A DNA stretch of 64,000 bases from Silene latifolia (Eukaryota; Streptophyta; Magnoliopsida; Caryophyllales; Caryophyllaceae): positions 41,784,152 through 41,848,151 of the forward strand of contig NC_133536.1 in assembly GCF_048544455.1 (NCBI RefSeq). Direction: 5' to 3'. The notes under the pieces were generated by a model, which made no database searches, was not told where the DNA came from, and saw only the letters and a program-made list of their open reading frames with translations. Below are positions 31,682 to 43,430 of this stretch, piece after piece; within the stretch, counting starts at the first letter, position 1, and each line of letters opens with the position of its first letter. Position numbers and translations under genes: made by a program.

Positions 31682-33232
31682 TGTTGGGTTCCTTATGTTG
31701 ATGATAACATGCCCATTTGATTTGTGTTATCTTAGTTTACCTTTTCAGGATTAATGATGTAATCAAGCTTGGATTAAGAAGTGTTGAAGTTGTTTATTAT
31801 CCCATTGTAATTAGTCGTGTGTCATCTAATGTACAAGTAAGAAAGTTAAGTATAGTAGAGTAATAGAAACAGTCCAGATGACTGTTGCTTTAACAAGTAA
31901 ACAGCTGAGTGGATTGTTGTCACAACTCGTAAAAACTTGAAGCTTCCTTTTTATCTTTCAAATGCTTTCACGTGACTCTTATTTTCAAAGATAAAAATCT
32001 GATTTTATTAAGGAGGTAGTATCCAATAAAGAGTGGTTTGAATTATTCAAAATGTTTCCTCTTTATGCAAATTCAATCCTTTGGTTTTTAAGAAAACAAA
32101 AAGTGCTTTTTGCCATATTGGTGTTAACTTGTCATCATGTGACTTGTCTCACATCCTTTGTTTTCTGAAATTGCATGAGCATTTAAGGTTGTCTTTCAAA
32201 CCTTCTTTCTCTATTCTTACCTTTGCAAAAGACTCCTTTTTGGTGTAAGTTTTTAGGTGGTTGCTATTATCCTTCACATGTGAGGTCTTTGACCCTTCAA
32301 AACCCTAGCAATCCCTTCACTCACCTCCTCTATATAAACCGTGCATCCTCTCCATAAATCCTCAAGACTTTTCTGATTTAATTCTTCCATCTTTGCAAAT
32401 TGTTTTAAGAGTTTAAAACCGTGTCTTTGCAAAATCGTTTAAAAGTCTTCAAGTGTCTTCAAGTTGTTACAGTCGTGGCCACTGTTGCTTTTCTATACTA
32501 AACTCTCTTGCTTAAAAGTGTTGATCTTGTAAAAGTTGTCCACCTCTATTCTTTGTTAAGAATGTGTTAGTGGAAACTTGATCCTTTACATTTTAAGTGT
32601 GTTAGTAGAGTTTAGGACGGAGTAGTCTTTAACTCTTGACAACCGGAGTAGGTTGTGAGTTGTTGAGTTCTAGAACGGAGTAGTTCTTTAACTCTTGGCA
32701 ATCGGAGTAGATTGCGAGTTAGCTTGTCTAGAACGGAGTAGTTCTTGTACTAGCTTTGCAACCGGAGTAGGTTGGCGTCTTTTATTAAAAGGGTCTTTTA
32801 GTTTTCGGAGTAGATCACTAAAGGAAAGTAATAAAAAGTAGATTGGACGTAGGCACTTGAGTTTCTTGCCGAACCAATTCAAAAATCTCGTGTTCAAGTG
32901 CTTATTTCATTTCCGCTGCCTTTTTACTTTGTTTGTTTGTTTTGTTTCGCTTAACCTTAGAAGTAACAGTTCATCATACTGTCGCATTTGGTCTGCAGTC
33001 ATATTCCACAAACTGAGACAAATAGATACAGTCAGAACGATTGTTGCTTTCATACTTCAGCAAACATTCATTGTGATACTTGTTCAATCTTTCAATATTA
33101 TTCAAAGTATCCTCTAATCTCTTTTGTTCACTTAACTTACTTTAATCCAATAAAGTTTAAAGTTAAAATTTTTAAAAGAGTACCTAATTCACCCCCTCCC
33201 CCTCTTAGGTACTTGAATCCATAAACTCAACA
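31682..33232 (+). repeat. 5' LTR of Sirevirus B
   Basis: Starts TGTTGGGTTCC, ends AAACTCAACA. TATATAA lies at 32331-32337. Four 23-nt palindromes (31866, 32466, 32963, 33025), a seven-hairpin array (32618-32813) and a GGACGTAGGC...GAACCAAT stem-loop (32842-32878) are inside. The small frames at 32688-32897 and 32857-33224 lie within the LTR and are shadows. Confidence 0.95.
32608..32824 (+). repeat. Array of seven stem-loops with constant loop CGGAGTAG
   Basis: Loops are at 32618, 32644, 32676, 32703, 32734, 32763 and 32806 (8 nt each). Stems differ but pair: GAGTTTAGGA/TCTTTAACTC (8 of 10), ACAAC/GTTGT, GAGTTCTAGAA/TTCTTTAACTC (9 of 11), AACTC+GCAAT/ATTGC+GAGTT (10 pairs with a 3-nt bulge), AGAA/TTCT, CAAC/GTTG and CTTTTAGT/ACTAAAGG (7 of 8). 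Spacing is 26-43 bp. The array starts 287 bp downstream of TATATAA, so it should be in the transcribed R-U5 leader. An identical array is in the 3' LTR (from 42484). Confidence 0.88.
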
Positions 33233-33234
33233 AT

Positions 33235-33247
33235 TGGTATCAGAGCC
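33235..33247 (+). other. Primer binding site of Sirevirus B
   Basis: TGGTATCAGAGCC, initiator methionine tRNA type, two bases after the LTR. Confidence 0.92.
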
Positions 33248-33295
33248 TCGTGCTCTTGATCGAGGCTAACCGCCTTAGAGTTTGATTCGTGGGTA

Positions 33296-35646
33296 ATGGA
33301 TTCCGAGAAACACTCCAAGATCCCGGTCTTTACCGGTTCGAATTTTGGATGGTGGAAACTCAAAATGGAACATTACATCAAAAGTATCGATTATCAATGT
33401 TGGAACATCATCCAAAATGGACCTCTTGTCATTGAGGAAACCGATATTCTTAACGGTTTTACTAAGACAAAAGAGGAAAGAAATTACAATGAGAACGACT
33501 TCAAGCTTGCCGAAAAGAATTCCAAAGCAATGTCGATTCTTCAACGTTGTGTTGGTGAGGGGGAAGTTAGTCGAATCTCCGGGTGTCCTACGGCAAAATC
33601 TATTTGGGATTCCCTTGTACTTGCATATGAAGGGACGTCCCAAGTAAGAAAACACCATATTGACCTTCTCATGCAACAATATGAAATGTTTAGAATGTCA
33701 AAGGACGAGTCTTTAAATAATTTTTCTTCTCGTTTTTCTTGTATAATTAATGAGCTTCAAAGTCTAGGAAGGAATTTCGAGTCCGAGGACATCATTCGAA
33801 AAATCCTTCGTAGTCTAACCCCTAAATGGCAACCTAAAGTCACCGCCATAGAGGAAGCTAAAGATTTGTCAACCCTATCTCTTCATGAACTAATGGGATC
33901 ACTAATGGCTCACGAGTTTAATCTCGATAAGCATTCTAGTGAGTCATCAAAGGGAAAGAGTCTCGCCCTCACATCTTCTCCAAGTGATGAAGAAGATGAG
34001 GAGGAAGACGAGTTTGCTATGTTCACAAGAAACTTAGCCGGGTTGGTCAATGGACAAGGTAACAAAAAGTTCACTAATAATTACTCGAAAAAACGCTTTC
34101 CTAAGAGACGACCTACTTCCACCGTGGGATGCTTTAAATGTGGTGACAAAACTCATCAAATTAAAGAATGTCCCAAGTGGGAGGAAATCAAATCTAAGGA
34201 AAGAAGAGAAAAGGTTAAAAAAGACTATAAACATAGAGTCATGAGTGCTATATGGGGAATGTCCGACTCCGAGGAAGATGAGGAACTCATCGAGGAGGAA
34301 CTTGAGGCTAAAATGTGTTTTGCAAATCATGGTAAAGAAAAAGTCTCAAAAACCTCAAAACTTGAACACTTAAGATGCCTCATGGCTAACCCCGACAATT
34401 CCGACTCCGATTCCGACAACGAGGTAAATCATCTAAAGGCCAAGGCTAGAACTTACTCCAAAGAGAAAGTATGTAAGCTTCTTGATCAACTTCTTGATAA
34501 GTGCCGGTCTCAAACTAATAAGCTTGATATAATGCAAAATGAGATTGAGGAAATTGCTCAAGAGAATATTAATCTGAAAAATGAACTAAAAGCAACAGAT
34601 CACAAGTTCTCGTCACTTCTGAGGCATATAATGAAGTCAAAAGAGTCAACAAGTTAAACAAGCATTTGACTAAAGAACTAGAGCGTCTTAGGTTGACCCC
34701 CGCGGACGTCTCTGACCTTGAGAATGTCAACACAACTTTGGTGATGCAAGTTTCCCAACTAACCAAGGAACGTGATGACATTTTGAAGGACAAAGATGCT
34801 CTTGAAAATGAGATCTATGACCTTGTAGTTGAAGTTGTAGACTTAAGAGAAACAGTCTCTAAGACTGTTGCTTCTGACCTCGATTTAGACAAGTTCAAAA
34901 GAAAAAGTGAGTGGTTGGAAAATGAAAATGAGTGTCTTAAAAGTGAGGTTGTGTGTCTCAAGAATGAAATAGAAGATCTCCATGATAGGCTTACCTTCTT
35001 TCAAAAAGGTATGCCCGAATGTAGCTCTTCTAGGTCTTCTCCTCACCATAGATCCGATGAAGTCGTTGATCTAAGCAAGAGACTTGACGAGATGACATCT
35101 AAATATGAGGACTCCAAAGAAAGAATCATTTATCTCGTGTCTAAACTCAACAATCACACCCATGACTTCATTGTTGAGAAAAGATTGTCCATAGAAAGTG
35201 CTAACAATGATGAACTTAAAAGAGAAAAGGAAAAGAATTTGCATCTTCTCTCACGGGTCCACGACTTGACCAATGAGCTTGTCAATGCTAAGAACATCAC
35301 TTAAAAATGGGAAGGAAGTCAAACCGTGTTAAACTTCCTCACGAATCAAACCGAGAAATGTGAGAAATCTGCTGGTTTAGGGTTCAAATGGAATAGTCGA
35401 CCGATGTTGCATCCGAAGCCTAAAAACGATTTTAGAGGAAGGAAGTATGTAGGTCTTCCCGAATACATCATTTGCAATTATTGTGGTGACAATGGTCATG
35501 TTTTTAATGGTTGCACAAAACGATTTGATGACATTGATAAGAACACCAAAGCATTAAAAGAAATGAACATTAAGAAAGACACCACAAGTTATGTTGATCA
35601 CAAAAAGGGACCCAAATTCATTTGGGTTCCTAAACTCAAAAACTAA
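33296..35646 (+). pseudogene. gag: Sirevirus B gag with two zinc knuckles and coiled coil
   Basis: The ATG at 33296 (MDSEKHSKIPVFTGSNFGWW) begins a 453-codon frame with the copia gag core, FKLAEKNSKAMSILQRCVG and IRKILRSLTPKWQPKVTAIEE. The first zinc knuckle CFKCGDKTHQIKEC is near 34130-34171, followed by acidic Ser/Asp stretches. A frameshift near 34615 moves the reading into the next frame (34666-35304), a long coiled coil. A TAA at 35302-35304 interrupts the path; the same frame continues with KWEGSQTVLNFLTNQ and a second knuckle CNYCGDNGHVFNGC near 35473-35514. Gag ends KLKN-stop at 35644-35646. Two knuckles flanking a coiled coil is a Sirevirus trait. Confidence 0.88.
34849..34871 (+). 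repeat. 23-nt palindrome in Sirevirus B gag
   Basis: GAAACAGT-N7-ACTGTTGC, 8-7-8 with one arm mismatch, identical in both arms to the LTR copy at 31866-31888. It lies in the coiled-coil part of gag. Confidence 0.85.
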
Positions 35647-35659
35647 TCTTGTGTAGGGC

Positions 35660-38600
35660 TTGGTGAGAGGCGGCCGCAATTGGTACTTGGATAGTGGATG
35701 CTCTCGTCACATGACGGGTGATAGAAGCCAATTCCTCTCACTTAAAGCGTATGATGGTGGCACGGTAAGGTTTGGTGACAACAAGAAAGGTGAAGTAATT
35801 GGTATTGGAAAAGTTGGTAAGTCATCCTTACTTTGTGTCGACAATGTGCGGCTTGTCAAAGGTTTGAAACATAATCTCCTTAGTATTTCTCAACTTTGTG
35901 ATAAGGGTAATGTTGTTGAATTTCATGCTAATATGTGTCGAATTTTTGATGCCACTACTAATGAACTAATACTCGAAGGAAGACGTGTCAAAGATGTTTA
36001 CTTAACTAATTTGAACTCTCTATCCGGTCACACCATGTCTTGCATGAGTGTAATGAACAATGATCCTTGGTTATGGCATAAAAGGTTTGGTCATGTTAGT
36101 ACAAAAACTCTTAATACCCTTAAAAGACTTGATTTAGTTGAAGGCATTCCTAATATAAAATTTGACATTGATAAATTATGTGATGAATGTGCTAGAGGTA
36201 AACATGTTAAAAGTTCCTTCAAATCCAAAAGAATTATGAGTACATCTCAACCTTTGCAACTTTTACATATCGACTTGTGTGGACCAATGAGAACTAGAAG
36301 TAAAGGTGGTAGTCGTTATGTGTGTGTCATTGTTGATGATTACTCTAGGTTTGTTTGGGCACTCTTCCTAAGCTCTAAGGATGAGACATTTGATGAGTTT
36401 CTAATTTGGTTAAAAAAGATTCAAAATAAACTTGGCTTAAAACTTGTTTCAATGAGAACCGATCATGGAACCGAATTCGAAAACTCATCATTTGGTGCTT
36501 ATTGTGATGACAATGGTGTAGACCATAACTTCTCGGCTCCTAGAACCCCACAACAAAATGGTGTGGTTGAAAGGATGAATAGAACCCTTGAAGGAATGGC
36601 TAGAACAATGTTATTAACTAGTAAGTTGCCTAAGAACTTTTGGGCCGAAGCGGTAAATACCGCTTGCTACATTTATAATCGTGTCATGATAAGGAGTATT
36701 TTAAATAAAACTCCCTATGAATCATTGCGTGGAAGAAAACCCAACATTTCATATTTTAGATGTTTTGGAAGCAAATGTTTTGTTCACAACAATGGTAAAA
36801 ACAACTTGGGTAAGTTCGATCCACGTAGTGATGAAGGAGTATTTATTGGATACTCCGATCATAGCAAGGCCTATAAAGTTTACAATAAACGAACCTTGTT
36901 AATTGAAGAAAGCATCCATGTCATTTTTGATGAATCTAGTGTGCTTGGACAGGTACAAAACATGGATGATGATGATGAGGAAGAGGATGATGAGTTTGAG
37001 ATTGGTCTTGTTCGAAAAGACTTCGTGTTCACGGATGAAGAAGCTCCCAAAGACCGAATTGCAACAGATACGTAGACTGTCACCATCAAAGGAGAGCAAA
37101 GAACTCGGGGGAACACGTAATACTTCTGATTCCTCTCTGGAAGCAACAGACCAACGATCGTTGCATCCACCTCCGAATCAAGCGACCCAAAACAAAGAGG
37201 ATGAAGAACCTTCCGAGGCCAATAGAAACAATCCATCGTGGATCGATGCTTTGTTGAGGGGGAACAAGAAACCATTGTTCCAAAGAAGTGGAAACATCAA
37301 AGCTCTCATCCACTCACTAATCTCACAAGTGATCTCAACTCGGGAATTCGAACAAGATCATCCGTCAACAATCTCGCTCATCTCAATGAGTATTGTGCCC
37401 ATAATGCCTTCCTATCTCAAATTGAGCCTTCAAATGTAACAGTCGCCTTGACTGATGCAGATTGGGTGCTTGCCATGCAAGATGAGCTCAATCAATTCAA
37501 AAGAAATGAGGTATGGCACTTAGTCCCTAGACCGCCTAATCGTACCGTCATTGGTACTAGGTGGGTCTTTCGCAACAAGCTTGATGACTCGGGAGAAATT
37601 GTAAGGAACAAGGCTAGACTAGTGGTGCAAGGTTATAACCAACAAGAGGGTATTGATTACGATGAAACCTATGCACCGGTAGCTAGACTTGAGGCCATAC
37701 GATTGCTTATAGCTTTTGCGGCTCACAAAGGCATTAAACTCTTCCAAATGGATGTCAAAGCCGCTTTCTTAAATGGATATTTGGAAGAAGATGTCTTTGT
37801 AGAGCAACCACCGGGTTTTGAGAACAATGATTTGCCTAACCATGTTTTCAAATTAGACAAAGCTCTTTATGGTTTAAAACAAGCACCAAGATGTTGGTAT
37901 GATAGATTGTCTAAATTCCTTATTGAAAATGGTTTTAAAAGAGGCTCCGTTGACAAAACATTGTTCTTGAAGCAACAGTCAGACGAACTGTTGGTTGTAC
38001 AAGTATATGTTGATGACATTATATTTGGTGCAACAAATGAACTCCTTTACTTATATTTTTCGAACTAATGAAATCGGAGTTTGAAATGAGCATGATGGGT
38101 GAGCTAGGATTCTTCCTTGGGCTCCAAATTAAGCAATCAAAGGATGGAATCATGATCCATCAACAAAAGTATATTAAGGAAATGCTTAAGAAATTTGGGA
38201 TGACTAATGGTAAGCCTCATGATACACCTATGGTAGCCGGGTCCAAATTGGACAAAGATGAACTCGGTAAGAATGTTAGTGATAAGGTGTATAGAGGTAT
38301 GATAGGCTCACTTCTTTACTTGACCGCAAGTCGTCCCGACATTCTCTTTAGTGTATGCTTATGTGCTAGGTTCCAAGCAAATCCGAAAGAATCACATTTC
38401 AAAGCCGTTAAACGAATTCTTCGGTATTTGATTGGAACCCAAAATCTTTACCTATGGTACCCCTTATATTGTCCTTTTGATCTTATAGGCTTTTCGGATG
38501 CGGACTATGCGGGGTGCACGGTGGATAGAAAGAGTACCTCCGGAATTGCAATGTTCTTGGGTCCTTGCTTGACTTCTTGGGCCTCAAAGAAACAAAACAC

Positions 38601-38949
38601 GGTAGCTCTTTCTACGGCCGAAAGTGAGTATGTTAGTGCGGCACATTGTTGTTCTCAACTCCTTTGGGTAAAACAACAACTCTTGGATTTTGGTATTATT
38701 TTTGACTCCATTCCTTTAATGTGTGATAATACGAGTGCAATAAATATTTCCAAAAATCCTATTCAACACTCTAAAACCAAGCATATTGATATTCGTCACC
38801 ATTTTATTTGTGATCATGTGGAAAAAGGACATATTAAACTTATCTTTTGCAAGACCGAAAATCAAATTGCCGATATTTTTACTAAGCCACTTGCAAGAGA
38901 ACATTTTGAGAAATTTAGACTAGAAATTGGGTTAATTAATAGCTTGTGA
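35660..38949 (+). pseudogene. pol: Sirevirus B pol: protease, integrase, RT, RNase H
   Basis: Pol starts 14 nt after the gag stop, in the +1 frame. Protease has WYLDSGCSRHMTGD (DSG codons 35690-35698). Integrase has HKRFGH and CDECARGKH, catalytic Asp in LHIDLCGP and SMRTDHGTEF, and Glu in VVERMNRTLEG. An acidic run DDDDEEEDDEFE is near 36970. The integrase-RT linker (37073-37240) has a stop and needs a different frame, so at least one frameshift lies there. RT has LFQMDVKAAFLNGYL and YVDD at 38006-38017. A one-base loss near 38063 splits RT; the remainder (38068-38949) gives SEFEMSMMGEL, FSDADYAGCTVDRKSTSG, LCDNTSAINIS and ADIFTKPLAREH. Confidence 0.93.
37972..37994 (+). repeat. 23-nt palindrome in Sirevirus B RT, just before YVDD
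   Basis: GCAACAGT-N7-ACTGTTGG, 8-7-8 with a single mismatch. The encoded KQQSDELLV has the same length as KTEDSDLLV in Sirevirus A, so the palindrome arose without changing protein length. Confidence 0.85.
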
Positions 38950-39309
38950 TTTTTAGTGTGAGTATTACAAAATTCCTTAATTGATTAAATTAAATTTGGA
39001 TATATGTTACTAAGTGTTCTAAGTGCATTGACATCATGTTTGGACCAAAAATTGACACCGTATTTGTGAGTCGGTAATCACTCAACCTCATATCTAAATT
39101 TACGTTTATTATATGCTACCTTGCGTTTTTTATTTCGAGTGATTAAATTTTGTCTAGTCGGGCCAACCACCTCACTTACCTCATTAAATGGGCCATTAAA
39201 TTCCTCAACCCACTACTTATCCCTACCCGTCCAAACCACCTAAACCCAATTACCCTTCCATCTCCCAAATCCATTAACACCATCAAAGCTAACCTACCCT
39301 TAACCCACA
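38950..39309 (+). other. Spacer between pol and extra ORF of Sirevirus B
   Basis: 360 bp without an open frame of note; the last 120 bp are C-rich (leader-like), as in Sirevirus A. No further feature seen. Confidence 0.5.
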
Positions 39310-41009
39310 ATGGTAAAAACCTCCTTTAACATAACCATACCCATTAAACCCACAAAAATTACCTCCCCTGTCACATCAAATCCGCCCACATCACCAACCA
39401 TGCCTCCTGTCAAAACATCTTACGCCTTTCCTCCACAAACCTCAAACACGACATCAACAAACCCAGATCCACCTAGCCCTCAACCATCACCAAAACCCAC
39501 TGATCCTCCATCATCCGACGACATACCCATCTCCACAATGGTAGGACGACGCACTCGTGGTGGTCGGAAGAAAAGCTCCACTGTTCTGAGCTCCTCCTCA
39601 ACCGAAGCATTCTTGTTTTGGTTGAAGATGTTGAAGATGAAACCGAATTTGATTTGAATGAAAATCCGTCGAAATCCGGCGAGTCTGACTCGACTCCGGC
39701 GAAAAAGAACAACAAAAGAAAAGAAAAAGCCTCCTCCTCTCAATTACCCCCAATATCAGAAACTCTCGAGCAAAGTAATGTTGATAACCCGATTATTGAT
39801 ACCCCAATTGAAAATCCCAGTGAACCTCCTCTGAAAAAATCGAAACAATTGAAGAAAAAGCTTGTATACCTTGCTCCCTCCGATCCAGTATCCCTAACCT
39901 CGAAGTGGGATCTAGCCATTGTTTGGGCTCACCTTGAGAGTATCGACCTCCCTACTTCCATTTACAAAAATTGTGAGAGGTTGATGAACATCAAAGCTAT
40001 TCACTCTCCTCGGGTGTATAATCAAACATGGTTCGAGCCGCCTGCTTTCCACTCTGTCCGTGATATGGTTTTAGCTCAAGGTTGGGAGAAGCTGTTGGAA
40101 ATGCGTGAGCCGGTATTTGTGAGCGAAGTAATACAGTTCTTTGCAACTGTTAGGGTTGATAAATCTGGTGAATTTGTTACAGCTAAGGTGAACGGTAAGC
40201 CTCTAAAACTGACTCAATCTGATTTCGCTACTGCTCTTAATATTCCAGTCGGAGGCTATGACAAACTTCCCTCCGAAACTTGGGTAGCTTTACCTTATGC
40301 CTCACCCCTAAATATCGCCCAAACCGTTTGTCCCAAAACCGTTTCTCCTGGACCCGTGAGCAACACCCAAATCCCACCTCCTCTTCGAATTATTTTCAAT
40401 ATGCTTTGTAGGTCAATTTATCCTTCGGGTGATAGAGGAAAACTCACCATTGCCTTACAATATTTAATCTATCACATTGCTACCCATAAGAAGGTGAACC
40501 TAGTTGGGCTAATGTTTAAACGTTTTCATCTTATCTCGACCAAGCTTCGTCGACCTTCTTCTAGCTTGATTCATTTACCCTATGGAATGTGGTTATCGGT
40601 TGTGCTCAAGGCACACGGGGTTTTAGTGAATACTAGCTTGGGTTCGTTGGATATGTGTGATGTTATGAGTGATGGGCAAATAGGGAAGATGCTTATCAAG
40701 GTTGAGAATGATGAGTTAATTTCTGTGAAAATTAAGAAGGACCCGGAAGTTGGGTTATCTAGTCAAGGGAATACGGGTAGTATGCGGGATATACTCAATG
40801 CCGTGGCTGAGTTAGGTGCGTGGATTAGGGAAGATGCTCGTCAAAAGGACTTGGCAATCTCGGCCCTTGCTTCTACTTTGGACCTCATCCGTGGTGAGGT
40901 GGATATTATTTCCACCCTTGTGTCAACAAAAGAGGTTGGTGAAGATGCTAATGTGGATGATGATCCGTTGGGTAGTGGCTCGGATGGTGAACAAGCCTCC
41001 TCTCCTTAG
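39310..41009 (+). pseudogene. Sirevirus extra (env-like) ORF, one frameshift
   Basis: The ATG at 39310 (MVKTSFNITIPIKPTK) starts a Pro/Ser/Thr-rich N-terminus. A frameshift near 39612 shifts reading to the frame ending at 41009. The remaining protein has basic stretches (KKNNKRKEK, KKSKQLKKKL), then a globular region with VFVSEVIQFFATVRV, KLTQSDFATALNIPVGG and HLPYGMWLSVVLKAHG, and a helical acidic tail. The shared SEVIQFF/IEVIQFY, DF and LPYGMW landmarks show it is homologous to the ORF at 24997-26594 in spite of great divergence. Basic patches suggest nucleic-acid or nuclear association, which is inference. No transmembrane or signal segment is evident, so a true envelope role is unlikely. 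Confidence 0.78.
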
Positions 41010-41547
41010 CCTTTCCATCTCCTCTCGGCCTATTAACCCTTACCCGTACCCCCTTATTTTGTTCCACCTTGGTTGTGCCCTCTAAGACTTATTTTCTTTG
41101 CTTGTTATTTTGAACAATTGGTGGTGTACTTTAAACTCTCTTTAGCTATGTTGAACCTTGATTAACTTATGCTTAATCTTTGTTTATGTTGACCTTGTTA
41201 CCTTGTCACACTTCCATGTGTCTTTTTGTGTTTTCTTATGGAATATCTGCACTCTAATGCTTGTGACATCCCTATCCTTTTGATGATGTCAAGAGGGGGA
41301 AAAGGTAAACTCATGCTCTAAATCTCCTTGCTTATTGATTAAACTAATGGCTTGTCTAACCTTCTTAGCTTGATTCTTGTTTAGAGCAATGTAAAATTGT
41401 CATGATAGTTTGATTCTAGTCTTTGCCTTTGGTAAGATAATATTGTCCCTTCTCTATCATTTGATCTTGCTTGTTAAAATTCTTGAATTAAGGTGTTTAC
41501 ATTGCTTATACATTCGTTTGGGGCTTGTCATCATCAAAGGGGGAATT
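41010..41547 (+). other. Region between extra ORF and 3' LTR with multiple polypurine tracts
   Basis: AAGAGGGGGAAAAGG near 41289-41304 and CAAAGGGGGAA at 41535-41545 (abutting the LTR) are polypurine tracts. Both are preceded by GATGATG- or CATCATC-type sequence. Remaining sequence is T-rich and noncoding. Confidence 0.8.
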
Positions 41548-43098
41548 TGTTGGGTTCCTTATGTTGATGATAACATGCCCATTTGATTTGTGTTATCTTA
41601 GTTTACCTTTTCAGGATTAATGATGTAATCAAGCTTGGATTAAGAAGTGTTGAAGTTGTTTATTATCCCATTGTAATTAGTCGTGTGTCATCTAATGTAC
41701 AAGTAAGAAAGTTAAGTATAGTAGAGTAATAGAAACAGTTCAGATGACTGTTGCTTTAACAAGTAAACAGCTGAGTGGATTGTTGTCACAACTCGTAAAA
41801 ACTTGAAGCTTCCTTTTTATCTTTCAAATGCTTTCACGTGACTCTTATTTTCAAAGATAAAAATATGATTTTATTAAGGAGGTAGTATCCAATAAAGAGT
41901 GGTTTGAATTATTCAAAATGTTTCCTCTTTATGCAAATTCAATCCTTTGGTTTTTAAGAAAACAAAAAGTGCTTTTTGCCATATTGGTGTTAACTTGTCA
42001 TCATGTGACTTGTCTCACATCCTTTGTTTTCTGAAATTGCATGTGCATTTAAGGTTGTCTTTCAAACCTTCTTTCTCTATTCTTACCTTTGCAAAAGACT
42101 CCTTTTTGGTGTAAGTTTTTAGGTGGTTGCTATTATCCTTCACATGTGAGGTCTTTGACCCTTCAAAACCCTAGCAATCCCTTCACTCACCTCCTCTATA
42201 TAAACCGTGCATCCTCTCCATAAATCCTCAAGACTTTTCTGATTTAATTCTTCCATCTTTGCAAATTGTTTTAAGAGTTTAAAACCGTGTCTTTGCAAAA
42301 TCGTTTAAAAGTCTTCAAGTGTCTTCAAGTTGTTACAGTCGTGGCCACTGTTGCTTTTCTATACTAAACTCTCTTGCTTAAAAGTGTTGATCTTGTAAAA
42401 GTTGTCCACCTCTATTCTTTGTTAAGAATGTGTTAGTGGAAACTTGATCCTTTACATTTTAAGTGTGTTAGTAGAGTTTAGGACGGAGTAGTCTTTAACT
42501 CTTGACAACCGGAGTAGGTTGTGAGTTGTTGAGTTCTAGAACGGAGTAGTTCTTTAACTCTTGGCAATCGGAGTAGATTGCGAGTTAGCTTGTCTAGAAC
42601 GGAGTAGTTCTTGTACTAGCTTTGCAACCGGAGTAGGTTGGCGTCTTTTATTAAAAGGGTCTTTTAGTTTTCGGAGTAGATCACTAAAGGAAAGTAATAA
42701 AAAGTAGATTGGACGTAGGCACTTGAGTTTCTTGCCGAACCAATTCAAAAATCTCGTGTTCAAGTGCTTATTTCATTTCCGCTGCCTTTTTACTTTGTTT
42801 GTTTGTTTTGTTTCGCTTAACCTTAGAAGTAACAGTTCATCATACTGTCGCATTTGGTCTGCAGTCATATTCCACAAACTGAGACAAATAGATACAGTCA
42901 GAACGATTGTTGCTTTCATACTTCAGCAAACATTCATTGTGATACTTGTTCAATCTTTCAATATTATTCAAAGTATCCTCTAATCTCTTTTGTTCACTTA
43001 ACTTACTTTAATCCAATAAATTTTAAAGTTAAAATTTTTAAAAGAGTACCTAATTCACCCCCTCTCCCTCTTAGGTACTTGAATCCATAAACTCAACA
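41548..43098 (+). repeat. 3' LTR of Sirevirus B
   Basis: 1551 bp, same start and end as the 5' LTR, followed by TSD GAGTT (43099-43103). Noted differences: T for C in the first palindrome, A for C near 41866, T for A near 42043, T for G near 43020 and T for C in the C-run near 43066. Confidence 0.95.
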
Positions 43099-43103
43099 GA
43101 GTT

Positions 43104-43430
43104 TGTCAGCAATTGTTGTGTGGGATGCTCTTGATCTTGAACCCTCTTTGATTCATGTAGGCACTTACATCATGATCTGTTCACTGGTCTCTGTCTCTTA
43201 GCAAGCCAAGGCTAAAAAAAATGGAAATGGATCCTCTCCATTTCCTCTCACAATCTCTTTAAATAATAATTTCCCCTTTTATTCTTATTTTCCTTTATTT
43301 TTATTCATAAATTTATAACCGTTAGATATTGTTAAAATGCGATCCGAACCATTGATAAGAACTTGCCTCTCCATTTCTTTTTAGGAAATGGAGAGAAATT
43401 GGGCTAAAAAAAAATCCCAAGTCTTTCCTA
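43104..43430. mobile_element. Host flank with a possible small inverted-repeat element
   Basis: GGCTAAAAAAAA occurs at 43210-43221 and again at 43402-43413. Between them the left end contains CTCTCCATTTCC and the right end GGAAATGGAGAG, inverted copies of each other. This would fit a MITE of about 180 bp with a Mutator-like target duplication of 11-12 bp, but the outermost bases do not pair well. Weak call. Confidence 0.35.

Larger units (their letters stand above)
31682..43098 (+). mobile_element. Sirevirus B (Ty1/copia, SIRE/Maximus type), young and nearly intact
   Basis: 11,417 bp with two 1551-bp LTRs, PBS, gag, pol, an extra ORF and multiple PPTs. TSD GAGTT is perfect (31677-31681 and 43099-43103). 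By eye the LTRs differ at about five positions (roughly 0.3%), so insertion is recent. All domains are present and uninterrupted by other elements, but several single-base frameshifts (near 34615, 37075-37240, 38063 and 39612) and a stop near 35302 mean this copy is probably not autonomous, unless some of these are sequencing errors in long homopolymer-poor DNA. Confidence 0.96.

Noticed and set aside
32857..33224. Small frames repeated at 42723-43090
   Set aside because: They are in the Sirevirus B LTRs and overlap structured leader sequence, so they are not genes.
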